Below are positions 1 through 7,896 of a stretch of 64,000 nt of DNA, piece by piece; within the stretch, counting starts at the first letter, position 1, and every line of letters starts with the position of its first letter. A program made the translations under genes and the position numbers. The stretch comes from JAHEFT01 sp963700705 (lineage in GTDB: Bacteria; Pseudomonadota; Gammaproteobacteria; Xanthomonadales; SZUA-36): NCBI GenBank assembly GCA_963700705.1, contig CAVOYQ010000009.1:248001-312000 (forward strand), written 5' to 3'. The notes under the pieces are model-generated. The model made no database searches. It was not told the DNA's origin and saw nothing but the letters and a program-made list of their open reading frames with translations.

Positions 1-233
1 CGTTCTTCAAGCAGGATCGGAATCTCGTCGACAACCGGGTAGATGACCTTCGAATCCTCTGTGATCAATGCTTCGCGCAGCGGCTGGTCAACTACTTCGC
101 CGCGCACGTATTGAACTTCGCCGGCTGCAATTGCCTCGTTCAATTTCTTCAGACGCGCCCCGGAAAGGCGGGTCAGCGGAATTTTGCTCACCGGGCAGCA
201 CAGTATTTCGAGCAGTTTCCCGTCGATGGGCAT
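1..233 (-). CDS. Trm112/UPF0434-like small zinc-ribbon-type protein (3' end cut by window)
   Basis: The 77 readable codons begin MPIDGKLLEILCCPVSK, and the end near the window edge reads YPVVDEIPILLEE. The N-terminal LLEILxCPxxK block and the late YPVxDxIPILL block are the hallmarks of the Trm112-like/UPF0434 family (E. coli YcaR type). The copy is longer than the roughly 60-residue YcaR form because an insert of about 20 residues sits between the two blocks. Eukaryotic Trm112 activates methyltransferases; the role of the bacterial members is poorly defined, so no function is assigned. It is divergent from purE. The start is the only ATG before the conserved block. The stop codon lies outside the window. 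Confidence 0.8.
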   Translation of the reverse strand, partial: MPIDGKLLEILCCPVSKIPLTRLSGARLKKLNEAIAAGEVQYVRGEVVDQPLREALITEDSKVIYPVVDEIPILLEE

Positions 234-362
234 AGCGGACTCCAAGGCAAAAACATTAACCCTAGTTTACGGCACCGAAAGGAATTCTCACAGCCGAAAT
301 CGCCGCCGTTCACGTGGTACAATGCCCGGCTTGTGTTTCACGCATGTACAGGAATTGCAACG

Positions 363-860
363 GTGAAAAATCAGCTGCTTGTCGGCATCATCATGGGCTC
401 CCAATCGGATTGGGAAACGATGAAAAATGCCGCGGATACACTGGACGCTCTGTCCATTCCCTACGAAACCCGGGTGGTTTCCGCCCATCGCACGCCGGAC
501 CAAATGTTTGAATACGCCGAAAGTGCGGCGCAGAGGGGTTTGAGGGTTATCATCGCAGGCGCCGGCGGCGCCGCTCATCTGCCCGGCATGGTGGCTGCAA
601 AAACCGTGGTCCCGGTACTCGGCGTTCCGGTGCAGTCCAGGACCCTGAGCGGCATCGACTCGTTGCTTTCGATCGCCCAGATGCCCGCAGGAATTCCCGT
701 GGGCACCCTCGCGATCGGGGCGGCAGGCGCCACCAACGCGGCCTTGCTGGCCGCGGCCATCATCGGCACCACCGAGCCTTCGGTGCGGGCAGCACTCGAG
801 GCGTTCCGCCGATCACGTACGGATGAGGTCCTGGCCCATCCTGACCCCAGCCAGGCCTGA
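363..860 (+). CDS. purE: N5-carboxyaminoimidazole ribonucleotide mutase PurE
   Basis: PurE converts N5-CAIR to CAIR in de novo purine synthesis and takes its substrate from PurK, encoded next. The 165-residue product has the class I PurE signatures: GIIMGSQSDW at residues 8-17, SAHRTPD at about 40-46, and the glycine-rich GAGGAAHLPGM loop near residue 70. I chose the GTG start because it lies just before the conserved VGIIMGSQSD and has an AGGA about 8 bases upstream; the open frame extends further upstream but without family similarity. The stop lies 4 bases before the purK ATG, so the two are probably co-translated. Confidence 0.96.
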   Translation: MKNQLLVGIIMGSQSDWETMKNAADTLDALSIPYETRVVSAHRTPDQMFEYAESAAQRGLRVIIAGAGGAAHLPGMVAAKTVVPVLGVPVQSRTLSGIDSLLSIAQMPAGIPVGTLAIGAAGATNAALLAAAIIGTTEPSVRAALEAFRRSRTDEVLAHPDPSQA

Positions 861-864
861 TTCA

Positions 865-2019
865 ATGGATACGCGGGCGCGACGAACCCTGTTGCCGGCG
901 CGGCGCGTCGGCGTTCTCGGAGGCGGACAGCTGGGCCGTATGCTGGGCCTGGCAGGCATTCCACTGGGCCTGGATTTTGTTTTTCTGGACCCGGCAAGTG
1001 ACGCCTGTGCGGGGGCGGCCGGCGAATTGTTGCAGGCCGAATTTTCAGATGCCCCGGCCGCCCGGAAACTGGCTGAACGGGTCGATGTCGCAACGTTTGA
1101 TTTTGAAAACGTGCCGGAATCAACGGCGCGCGCACTCGAGGAAGTTTGCCCCCTGTACCCTGCGCCCAATGCGTTGGGCGCCGGCCAGGACCGGGCAATG
1201 GAAAATGAATTGCTGACCAGCCTGGGCATCCCGATTCCGCCCTATCACAAGGTTTCAAGCCGCACCGATTTGTTGGAGGCACTGGAGATCCTGGGGTATC
1301 CGGCCGTTTTGAAAACCCGCCGCTTCGGGTATGACGGTAAAGGCCAGGCCATTCTCCGCGATCCGGAAGACCGGGAACGCGCCTGGCAGAGACTCGGTGA
1401 TTCCGAACTGGTGCTCGAGGCATTCATACCCTTCGATGCCGAGTGCTCCCTGGTAGCCGTCCGGGGACTGGACGGAGAGATCCGGACCTGGCCGCTTACC
1501 CGCAACGTGCATTCAAACGGGATTCTCAAGCTCAGCCTGCCCGGGGTTTTTGACGACTCCTTGCAGCGCAAGGCAGCCGCCCTGATGCATGTCATGCTGG
1601 AGCACTTTGACTACACGGGCGTGTTGACGATTGAGTTTTTTCTCGTTGGAGGGGAGCTGCTGGCCAATGAATTCGCGCCGAGGGTTCATAATTCCGGACA
1701 CTGGACCATCGACGGTTCGACCTGCTCACAGTTTGAAAATCATTTGCGCGCGATTACCGGCTTACCGCTGGGCGAAACCGACAGGGTCGCCCACTCTCTG
1801 ATGTTCAACTGGATCGGCGAAATGCCCGACCGGGAGGAGATCATGGCGATACCCGGCGTACACTGGCACGACTATGGCAAATCACCGAGACCGGGCCGGA
1901 AAATTGGCCATGCGACGCTGACGGCCGGGTCCCTGGAGGCACTGAAAACCAACGCTTTGCGGGTGGGGCAGATCGCCGGGGGGGAATTCCCGGCCCTGCT
2001 AAGAAGTCTCTTCGAATAG
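865..2019 (+). CDS. purK: 5-(carboxyamino)imidazole ribonucleotide synthase PurK
   Basis: PurK is an ATP-grasp enzyme that carboxylates AIR to N5-CAIR using ATP and bicarbonate. The 384-residue protein starts with a GVLGGGQLGRML nucleotide-binding turn at about residues 16-27. It carries the ATP-grasp core (YPAVLKTRRFGYDGKGQ near 150) and ends the catalytic domain with NEFAPRVHNSGHWT near residue 265, which contains the Mg/ATP ligands typical of PurK. The ATG at 865 is preferred over the in-frame upstream ATG inside purE because it begins closest to the nucleotide-binding motif. Length is normal for the family, and the pair purE-purK forms a clear operon. Confidence 0.96.
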   Translation: MDTRARRTLLPARRVGVLGGGQLGRMLGLAGIPLGLDFVFLDPASDACAGAAGELLQAEFSDAPAARKLAERVDVATFDFENVPESTARALEEVCPLYPAPNALGAGQDRAMENELLTSLGIPIPPYHKVSSRTDLLEALEILGYPAVLKTRRFGYDGKGQAILRDPEDRERAWQRLGDSELVLEAFIPFDAECSLVAVRGLDGEIRTWPLTRNVHSNGILKLSLPGVFDDSLQRKAAALMHVMLEHFDYTGVLTIEFFLVGGELLANEFAPRVHNSGHWTIDGSTCSQFENHLRAITGLPLGETDRVAHSLMFNWIGEMPDREEIMAIPGVHWHDYGKSPRPGRKIGHATLTAGSLEALKTNALRVGQIAGGEFPALLRSLFE

Positions 2020-2061
2020 TGGCCTGTAACAGCCAAATCGAAAGCATCTCACTCGGCCTGT

Positions 2062-2128
2062 TGGCGCCTGGCTTGGTCTTCACTCGGCCGATAGCTATGG
2101 CTATCGGCTTCGTTCCAGACCGGCGCCA
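2062..2128. repeat. Imperfect long palindrome between convergent purK and argD
   Basis: The spacer holds an inner 8-bp perfect stem (CCGATAGC, loop TATG, GCTATCGG; 2088-2107) inside a longer imperfect stem whose outer arms are TGGCGCC (2062-2068) and GGCGCCA (2122-2128). It sits exactly between two converging genes, so a bidirectional transcription stop is plausible, but no T-run follows. The inner stem resembles the CGGCCATAGCC / GGCTATGGC core of the MITE-like element near 43.4 kb, so it may be a relic of a mobile palindrome. Confidence 0.5.
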
Positions 2129-2162
2129 GCCACCACCATTCCTTCGCGATCCCTCTTCCGCT

Positions 2163-3332
2163 TTAGCTGTTACCGGCCACTAGCGCACAGACGACGTCGA
2201 CAATTTGCCCGGCCTGCGCGGCGTCGATGATCAACGGCGGTAACAGGCGAATCACCCGGTCCTGGGTTACGTTCAGAAGCACGCCCTTGTCCAGCGCCCG
2301 TTGCCGCAGATGGTTTGCGTCCTGGCTGAGCTCAACGCCGATCATCAACCCCTTTCCGCGGATATCCTTCACCGCGGGATTGCCTTCAAGACGTTTCCTG
2401 AATGAATTCAGAATGTGCTCACCAGTGGCCCCGGCCCGGCCGCACAGGTCTTCCGACCTCATGATATCCAGAACGGAACAGGCCGTGCGCGTCACCATTG
2501 GATTGCCCCCGAAGGTAGAACCGTGGCGCCCCGGGGTCAGGGCTTCTGCAGCGGCTCCGCGCGCGGCGCAGGCGCTGATCGGCAGGCCGTTGCCGAGGGC
2601 CTTGGCGGTCGTCAGCAGATCGGGCAGGACATCCTCGTGCTGGTGTGCATACCACCTGCCGGTGCGGCACAGACCCGACTGGATTTCGTCGAATATGAGC
2701 AGCCAACCGTTTTCGTCACAAATCGACCTCAGCTCCGACAGGTAGCCTGCGGGCGGAATCCTGATTCCGGCTTCTCCCTGGATCGGTTCAACCAGCACGG
2801 CGGTGATTTCATGGTGTTGTCCGGCAATTTTTCGAATGGCGCCGGCATCCCCGAATGGCACACGCAGGAAACCGGTGACCAGTGGTTCGAAACCGGCCTG
2901 GACCTTGCGACTGCCGGTGGCCGACAGGGCGGCCATCGTCCGGCCGTGAAAACTCTTTTCCATGACGACAACGCACGGGTTGTCGAACTTGCGACCGTGA
3001 CCCAGCAGGCGGGAAATTTTCAGCGCACATTCAATGGCTTCCGCCCCCGAATTGCCGAAGAAAACGCGGTCCATCGCGGTCACTTCAGCGACCTTGTCCG
3101 CGAGCTTTTCCTGCCAGGGAATCCGTACCAGGTTGCCGGTGTGAATCAGGGTTGCCGCTTGCTCGGCAATTACCCTTGCCAATGCCGGGTGTGCATGGCC
3201 CAGCGCGCAAACGCCAAGGCCGCTGATGGCATCCAGGTAGCGTTTTCCGTTTTCGTCAAATAACCAGGCGCCTTCCCCCCGTTCAAAAGAAACGGGAAGT
3301 GGAGCGTATGTATTCATCAGGTGGGTTGCCAT
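2163..3332 (-). CDS. argD: Acetylornithine aminotransferase (class III PLP transaminase)
   Basis: This enzyme transfers the amino group between N-acetylornithine and 2-oxoglutarate in arginine synthesis; many family members also act on succinyl-diaminopimelate. The 389 residues fit the ArgD subgroup: N-terminal TYAPLPVSFERGEGAWLFDENGKRYLD, the phosphate-binding NSGAEA at 94-99, the PLP-contacting FDE at 214-216, and the Schiff-base lysine K244 in TTAKALGNG. It lies 39 bases downstream of the RNase T gene on the same strand and is probably transcribed with it. The substrate assignment comes from subgroup similarity; GABA and succinylornithine transaminases are close relatives. Confidence 0.9.
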   Translation of the reverse strand: MATHLMNTYAPLPVSFERGEGAWLFDENGKRYLDAISGLGVCALGHAHPALARVIAEQAATLIHTGNLVRIPWQEKLADKVAEVTAMDRVFFGNSGAEAIECALKISRLLGHGRKFDNPCVVVMEKSFHGRTMAALSATGSRKVQAGFEPLVTGFLRVPFGDAGAIRKIAGQHHEITAVLVEPIQGEAGIRIPPAGYLSELRSICDENGWLLIFDEIQSGLCRTGRWYAHQHEDVLPDLLTTAKALGNGLPISACAARGAAAEALTPGRHGSTFGGNPMVTRTACSVLDIMRSEDLCGRAGATGEHILNSFRKRLEGNPAVKDIRGKGLMIGVELSQDANHLRQRALDKGVLLNVTQDRVIRLLPPLIIDAAQAGQIVDVVCALVAGNS

Positions 3333-3371
3333 AAGCCCTCCGGGTCAGGATTCATTTTTGAATTATGTGGG

Positions 3372-3977
3372 TCAGAAGCCAGTCAGAATTTTCCAGCGAT
3401 TTACTATCGCACAAAATAGTGCGGCCGTTCTTTCCGTATCGTAAACGGCCGAGTGCGCCTCGGATTCATTCCACTCCAACCCGGCCGCCTGGACCGAGCG
3501 TGAAAGTACCGTTTGGCCAAAAGCCAGGCCTGCCAGCGTCGCGGTATCGAATGAACTGAACGGGTGAAAAGGGCTGCGCTTGAAATCGGTGCGTTCGATC
3601 GCGGCATTCAGAAACGACAGGTCAAAAAACGAGTTGTGCCCTACCAGGACCGCGCGCTGGCAACCGGTGGTCCGGATCTCGTTGCGCACTGGCTGGGAAA
3701 TGCGGCGCAGCGCTTCCTTTTCCGGTAATGCATTGCGCAACGGGCTGTCCAGCTTGATTCCGGTAATTTCCAGCGACTTGGGGTTGATGTTACCGCCCTC
3801 GAACGGTTCAACGTGCACCGATACGGTCTCGGCGATAAACAGGCGTCCAAAATCATCCATGCGGATGATGCAAGCCGCCATTTCCAGCAGTGCATCTTTC
3901 TTTGCGTCAAACCCGCCGGTTTCGACGTCTACAACGACAGGAAGAAATCCCCTGAATCGATCAGCAATGCGCGGCAT
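3372..3977 (-). CDS. rnt: Ribonuclease T (DEDDh 3'-5' exoribonuclease)
   Basis: RNase T trims 3' ends of tRNA and other stable RNAs. The 201-residue product starts with RGFLPVVVDVETGGFD, where D17 and E19 are the first two acidic ligands of the DEDD exonuclease fold. It continues with LVGHNSFFDLSFLNAA and ends with HSAVYDTERTAAL, supplying the H and D of the DEDDh class. The start ATG is the one directly before PRIADRF; the open frame runs far upstream, opposite the TraB-like gene, but has no similarity there. It heads a likely two-gene unit with argD and is divergent from the TraB-like gene, with 54 bases between them for both promoters. Confidence 0.92.
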   Translation of the reverse strand: MPRIADRFRGFLPVVVDVETGGFDAKKDALLEMAACIIRMDDFGRLFIAETVSVHVEPFEGGNINPKSLEITGIKLDSPLRNALPEKEALRRISQPVRNEIRTTGCQRAVLVGHNSFFDLSFLNAAIERTDFKRSPFHPFSSFDTATLAGLAFGQTVLSRSVQAAGLEWNESEAHSAVYDTERTAALFCAIVNRWKILTGF

Positions 3978-4031
3978 AATGGACCCTGTAAAGTAAGCAC
4001 TGGAGGATAAGGGATTGCACCGCAAATTGCC

Positions 4032-4997
4032 ATGAAGACCACGAACTTGGCACCATTCAACGGATTCCCGGATCGCATGAGCCTGTTTTTGCTCTTGTGC
4101 CTGTTGTCCCTGCCGGGAGTGCTCCGGGCAGCATCCCCGGACGATACGGCGGTTTTCTGGTCGATTTCCAGCAACGGCGAGCCGGCCGGATACCTGTTGG
4201 GAACCATTCACAGCGAAGACCCCCGGGTGCTGGATTTCTCCGAAGAGTTCAGTGAAATGCTCTCTTCCAACCGGGTATTCGCGATGGAAATGGTGCCGGA
4301 TCTGCCCACGCTGCAAAAATTGACCGGGTACATGCAGTACCAGGATGGCACGACGCTGGAGGGCGTCATCGGGGCAGAACGGTATGCGAAATTGATGGTG
4401 GCGCTCGCGGATTACCGCGTACCCCCGGACTGGATCGCCCGGATGAAAGTCTGGGCCGCGATGATGTCGATCAGTGTGCCGCCTCCGCAGACCGGATTGT
4501 TCATGGATTTTTCGTTGTCGCTCCGCGCGGCCGGCGCCGGGCTCAAGGTTGTCGGCCTGGAAACGCTGGAGCAGCAACTCGCTTTCCTTGAAAACATGCC
4601 GCTGGCGCAGCAACTGGCCCTGTTGGACCAGGCCCTGGCTGAATATGAAAAAGCAGCTGAACTCCATGACCAGATGGTCGACAGCTATCTTCACGGCGAT
4701 CTGCAGGCTTTGAAGGCGCAGGCGAACGACCAATTGGGTGAGTTGGGTGAGGAAGCACGGCAGTATTTCCTGTACCAGGGTGTTGAACTGCGTAACCGGA
4801 GAATGCTCGAGACCCTGCTGCCGATACTGGAGACAGACCGCGTATTCGTTGCAGTCGGGGCGCTGCACCTGCCGGGGAATGCCGGCCTGATCCAGCTATT
4901 GAGAGACCAGGGGTACGAACTGCAACCCCTGCCTCAGCCGTTCAGCGCCGAAGTGACAGAGCCAGCCCCAGTATCAGCGCAACAGCAAAGAAACTGA
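4032..4997 (+). CDS. TraB/GumN family protein, exported
   Basis: The 321-residue protein has a hydrophobic N-terminal segment (SLFLLLCLLSLPGVLRA, residues 17-33) that reads as a signal peptide, then the TraB/GumN domain. The family landmarks are YLLGTIHS at about 54-61, a conserved acidic ME pair (AMEMVP), and VGALHLPG near residue 275. Members are proposed metalloprotease-like proteins built around paired GxxH motifs, but their biological role is unsettled. An alternative start is the in-frame ATG at 4077, which would give a shorter signal sequence. The last 56 bases overlap the convergent doxX gene. Confidence 0.82.
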   Translation: MKTTNLAPFNGFPDRMSLFLLLCLLSLPGVLRAASPDDTAVFWSISSNGEPAGYLLGTIHSEDPRVLDFSEEFSEMLSSNRVFAMEMVPDLPTLQKLTGYMQYQDGTTLEGVIGAERYAKLMVALADYRVPPDWIARMKVWAAMMSISVPPPQTGLFMDFSLSLRAAGAGLKVVGLETLEQQLAFLENMPLAQQLALLDQALAEYEKAAELHDQMVDSYLHGDLQALKAQANDQLGELGEEARQYFLYQGVELRNRRMLETLLPILETDRVFVAVGALHLPGNAGLIQLLRDQGYELQPLPQPFSAEVTEPAPVSAQQQRN

Positions 4998-5602
4998 TGC
5001 CCCAAACAGGTTCCAGGAAAACGGTTGTGAGTCCCAAAATCCCGAACATCAGCGCCGCTGCGATGCCGTCTCCGATCCGGTCGGTGACGTAACTGTCCCG
5101 CCCGGTCAGCTTGAGCAAAACATGGTCGAGACTGATCTTGCCGCCGCCCTGAAAAACCAGGGGTAAAAGAATGACCACGAAAAGCAGCGGCAGTTTGAAA
5201 TTGCCGGCGTCCTTCGGAGGTGATCACGTAGCCTTTCCACAGTTCGCCCAGGGTCCCCCATTCGGCCGGCCAGTGCACCGCGGCGGTCGCGACTACTGTG
5301 ATGACCAACAGGGAAGCAGCGGCGAAGCGAGTGAACAGGCCGAGCAGGATCATCACGGCAAAAACCAGCTCCCCCCAGGTGGCCGCCAGCCAGCTGAGGT
5401 CGGTTGGCACCAGGTCGAACGGCCAGGGGAAACCTTTTTGCCAGTCCGCCCAGGGAATATCGGCAAACCAGTTTTCACCGTTCAGCTTGGTGATGCCTGA
5501 TTCCCAGAACTCCCAGAACATGATCAGCCGCAATACCAGCGGCCACAGGTATTCACCGGAAGCTCTCAGGCGGGCGGTGAGATTGTCGTAGATGTCGTAC
5601 AT
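4942..5602 (-). CDS. DoxX family membrane protein of the RiPP operon (HvfD/BufD-like), frame broken
   Basis: The first part (MYDIYDNLTARL ... LWKGYVITSEG) and the second part (DAGNFKLPLLFVVILLPLVFQGGGKISLDH ... LALSLRR) together give a DoxX protein of about 220 residues with four hydrophobic segments. They lie in different frames. Removing one C from the CC at 5211-5212 (GAAGGACG on the coding strand becoming GAAGACG) joins them as SEDAGNFKLPLL. The gene starts 6 bases after the hvfC stop and is the last of the four-gene cluster. DoxX proteins accompany DUF692/DUF2063 pairs in Hvf/Buf operons, perhaps supporting redox or export at the membrane. The break is probably a sequencing error, though true inactivation cannot be excluded. 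Confidence 0.8.
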
Positions 5603-5608
5603 ACCTTG

Positions 5609-6388
5609 TTACCGCCGGGTTCCCAGAACAACGCCTTTTTGTTTCAATTCCATGAGCAGGTCCGTGCCGGCGGCAATGACGCGTTCCGGATCCGGATGCC
5701 CTATGGTGTCGGCAACCCGTGTCAACAGTTCCAGGCCCGTGGCATTACCTTCAGCCTGTATCCATTCGAGCAACAGCCGGCTGACGTTGTTCAGTTGCAT
5801 GAATTTCACCCGGTCCACCGGGTCACGGTAGACCAGTATGTGGGTGGGCTCGTCCGGTGGCGTCACGGGCTGATAGTCCGGCCCAATCCGGTGAACGGGG
5901 TAACGGTAACTCAAAGGCCAGGCCAGGGGTGAAAGCACGGGCGTGGCGTTCAGCAGGTCCCCGTTCCGATCAGCGTCAAGCGCGCCGGGGTTGCGCTCGT
6001 CCAGTGAAAGCGCCAGTTCCACCCACTCGTAGTGGGCCAGTTCCAGCAGGAAACCCGGATCGTGCTCGCAGGCTTTCCGCCCATCCTGCAGGTAGCCCAG
6101 AAACTCCTTCGAAATCTCGCTGAATTGCGGGGTCTGGCAGTGATGCTCCGAATAAAAATCCCGCACCAGTTTGCGCCAGCCTGCTTCGGCGTATATTGAA
6201 CGCAAAACCGGGAAGTTGCTCGCCAGCAGTGAACTGATATTGTTGAAGAACAGCTCACGATAGATTTTCATCCGGCGGTCTTCGATACCGGCAGGCGCGG
6301 CGTGGTTTTCCGGATCGCGTATATGCGCTGCAAAAGCCGTTTGCAGCGTTTTGAGCCGGTCAGGCCCGCCTTCTGGGATACTGTTCAT
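5609..6388 (-). CDS. DUF2063-type RiPP modification partner (HvfC/BufC-like)
   Basis: The 259-residue protein has the DUF2063 N-terminal fold: an opening helix with LQTAFAAHIRDPEN, then RMKIYRELFFNNISSLLASNFPVLRSIY, WRKLVRDFYSEHHCQTPQFSEISKEFLGYL and FLLELAHYEWVELAL. A C-terminal domain follows, rich in beta structure, with YRDPVDRVKFMQLN. Family members bind DUF692 oxidases and present the leader region of the precursor peptide to them. Its start overlaps the end of hvfB by 29 bases, consistent with translational coupling. The family was once annotated as a putative DNA-binding domain; the operon context argues for the RiPP role. Confidence 0.86.
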   Translation of the reverse strand: MNSIPEGGPDRLKTLQTAFAAHIRDPENHAAPAGIEDRRMKIYRELFFNNISSLLASNFPVLRSIYAEAGWRKLVRDFYSEHHCQTPQFSEISKEFLGYLQDGRKACEHDPGFLLELAHYEWVELALSLDERNPGALDADRNGDLLNATPVLSPLAWPLSYRYPVHRIGPDYQPVTPPDEPTHILVYRDPVDRVKFMQLNNVSRLLLEWIQAEGNATGLELLTRVADTIGHPDPERVIAAGTDLLMELKQKGVVLGTRR

Positions 6389-7235
6389 GTTGCCTGGCGA
6401 GGTCCGCGGTCCGGTGTTTGTTTTGCAGCGTGGTGATGTGCCCGACTTCGGCCATCAATTCTTCGATGGGGGGCAGGTTGAAATCCCGTTCCAACAGCGT
6501 GGGAAAAACGCCAAAGGTTCTGTATGCCTCTTCCAGGATTTCCCAGACGTCGGGAATCACCGCTGCGCCATGGGTATCCACCAGGAGGTCTTCAGCTTCC
6601 CTGTAATGTCCGGCAATGTGGCCGTAAGCGATCCTCTGGCCGGGTAACTGTCGCAGGAAAGCCAGGGCATCGTAGCCGTGGTTGATGCTGTTGACATAAA
6701 TATTGTTGACGTCGAGTAACAAGTCACAATCGGCCTCATCCAGCACGGCGGTAATGAATTCGATTTCGCTCAGCTCGGCACCCGGTGCGGCGTAGTACGA
6801 AACATTTTCGATCGCCATTTTGCGTTCGAGAATGTCCTGGGCCCTGCGAATTCTGTCCGCCACGTGCCGCACTGCTTCGGAAGTGAACGGGATGGGCATC
6901 AGGTCATACAGGTGTCCATCGTCGGTGCAATAGCTCAGGTGCTCGCTGTAGCACCGGATCTGAAGTTCATCCAGGAACTGCCGCAAGCGGTGAAGCCAGG
7001 TTTCGTCGAGCGGTGACGGGCCGCCAAGGGACAGGGACAATCCGTGGCAGACAAAAGGTAATTGTCCGGTAAATTCCCTCAGCGCGGCCCCGTAACGGCC
7101 CCCGATACCCATCCAGTTCTCAGGAGCGATTTCCATGAAGCCGACCGGCCCGGTGCCGTGGGAGCGAAGCGGGCCCAGCAGGGCCCGCCGCAATCCCAGA
7201 CCGGCGCCATCAACAGGATATCGGTTGGTGGTCAT
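6360..7235 (-). CDS. DUF692 multinuclear non-heme iron-dependent oxidase (HvfB/BufB-like)
   Basis: The 291-residue enzyme is a DUF692 TIM-barrel protein. Candidate metal ligands are conserved in order: H in FVCHGLSLSLGG, E and H in CYSEHLSYC, N and E in MAIENVSYY, D and N in LLLDVNNIYVN, the two H of GHIAGH, and E/D in LLERDFNLPP. Enzymes of this family (MNIO) use two or three iron ions to rearrange cysteines in RiPP precursors into copper-binding heterocycles. The precursor gene lies 36 bases upstream and the partner protein gene overlaps downstream, so the substrate is inferred to be the ten-motif peptide encoded here. Confidence 0.9.
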   Translation of the reverse strand: MTTNRYPVDGAGLGLRRALLGPLRSHGTGPVGFMEIAPENWMGIGGRYGAALREFTGQLPFVCHGLSLSLGGPSPLDETWLHRLRQFLDELQIRCYSEHLSYCTDDGHLYDLMPIPFTSEAVRHVADRIRRAQDILERKMAIENVSYYAAPGAELSEIEFITAVLDEADCDLLLDVNNIYVNSINHGYDALAFLRQLPGQRIAYGHIAGHYREAEDLLVDTHGAAVIPDVWEILEEAYRTFGVFPTLLERDFNLPPIEELMAEVGHITTLQNKHRTADLARQHEQYPRRRA

Positions 7236-7271
7236 CGGTCAATCCGGCTTATCGGAGAATCAAAGACCGGG

Positions 7272-7724
7272 TCAGCCCTGGTCTTTGTCGCCGCCGCATT
7301 TGCCTTCTTCGGCCTTGTCGCCACCACAGCTGCCCTCGTGGGCCTTGTCAGCGCCGCATTTGCCTTCGCCACATTTGCCTTCTTCGGCTTTATCGCCGCC
7401 ACAGCTGCCTTCTTTGGCTTTGTCGCCGCCACAGCTGCCTTCTTTGGCTTTGTCGCCACCACAGCTGCCTTCTTTGGCTTTGTCGCCGCCGCAGCTGCCT
7501 TCTTTGGCCTTGTCGCCACCGCAGCTGCCTTCTTTGGCTTTGTCAGCGCCGCACTTGCCTTCTTCAGCCTTATCGGCGCCAGCCAGCAAATAGCCGGCAT
7601 CAAGATCAACCGCTTCAAACGGGTTGTCAGCGGCCATCGCGGTCGTCGAAGCGGCCAGCGATGAGACGAACGCTACTCCAACAGCAGCAGCCAGGGGACG
7701 GGTGGTCAGTTTTTTTTCAGACAT
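7272..7724 (-). CDS. RiPP precursor with ten EGxCG motifs (HvfA/BufA-like)
   Basis: The 150-residue protein has an N-terminal Sec signal peptide (positively charged MSEKKLTTRP, hydrophobic LAAAVGVAFVSSLAAS, cleavage near AMA-A, residue 31). A short linker (DNPFEAVDLDAGYLLAGA) follows. Residues 51-145 are a repeat array of DKA[K/E/H]EG[S/K]CG[G/A] units with cysteines at 58, 68, 78, 88, 98, 108, 118, 123, 133 and 143. The period is 10 residues except for one 5-residue unit. Four motifs are EGKCG and six EGSCG. The EGKCG signature, the signal peptide and the adjacent DUF692/DUF2063/DoxX genes identify it as an Hvf/Buf-type copper-associated RiPP precursor. A GGAG lies about 9 bases before the ATG. 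The 172 bases upstream have no gene and should hold the operon promoter. Confidence 0.88.
   Translation of the reverse strand: MSEKKLTTRPLAAAVGVAFVSSLAASTTAMAADNPFEAVDLDAGYLLAGADKAEEGKCGADKAKEGSCGGDKAKEGSCGGDKAKEGSCGGDKAKEGSCGGDKAKEGSCGGDKAEEGKCGEGKCGADKAHEGSCGGDKAEEGKCGGDKDQG
7290..7574 (-). repeat. 30-bp coding tandem repeat inside the RiPP precursor gene
   Basis: Nine full 30-bp units and one 15-bp half unit encode the EGxCG motifs. The middle units differ from one another only at a few third-codon positions (GGC/GGT, TGC/TGT, AAA/AAG), so expansion by slippage or unequal recombination looks recent. The half unit (encoding EGKCG only) follows the seventh motif. Confidence 0.93.
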
Positions 7725-7896
7725 CGTAAAGAATCTCCAGGTTGGTTGTTTGGCGGGCCATCAGGCCTGCAGTGAAAATCAGTTTGAGCGTGCAATTTTC
7801 CGGTAATCCGCACAACTCAGGGCAGTTGACCGGAAACGAGTCCGGATTATTACATAAGGAGCGTCTGATCGGTTGCGGCGGCGCAAAGTAATCAGA

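Noticed and set aside
7290..7574. Regular 30-bp repeat as a CRISPR array
   Set aside because: Repeats are contiguous with no spacers and are in frame within a coding sequence.
7062..7664. Forward frames over the RiPP precursor giving alternating Ala/Phe or Leu/Pro/Ser repeats
   Set aside because: These are antisense readings of the EGxCG repeats. The minus-strand frame has a signal peptide, ribosome-binding site and operon context.
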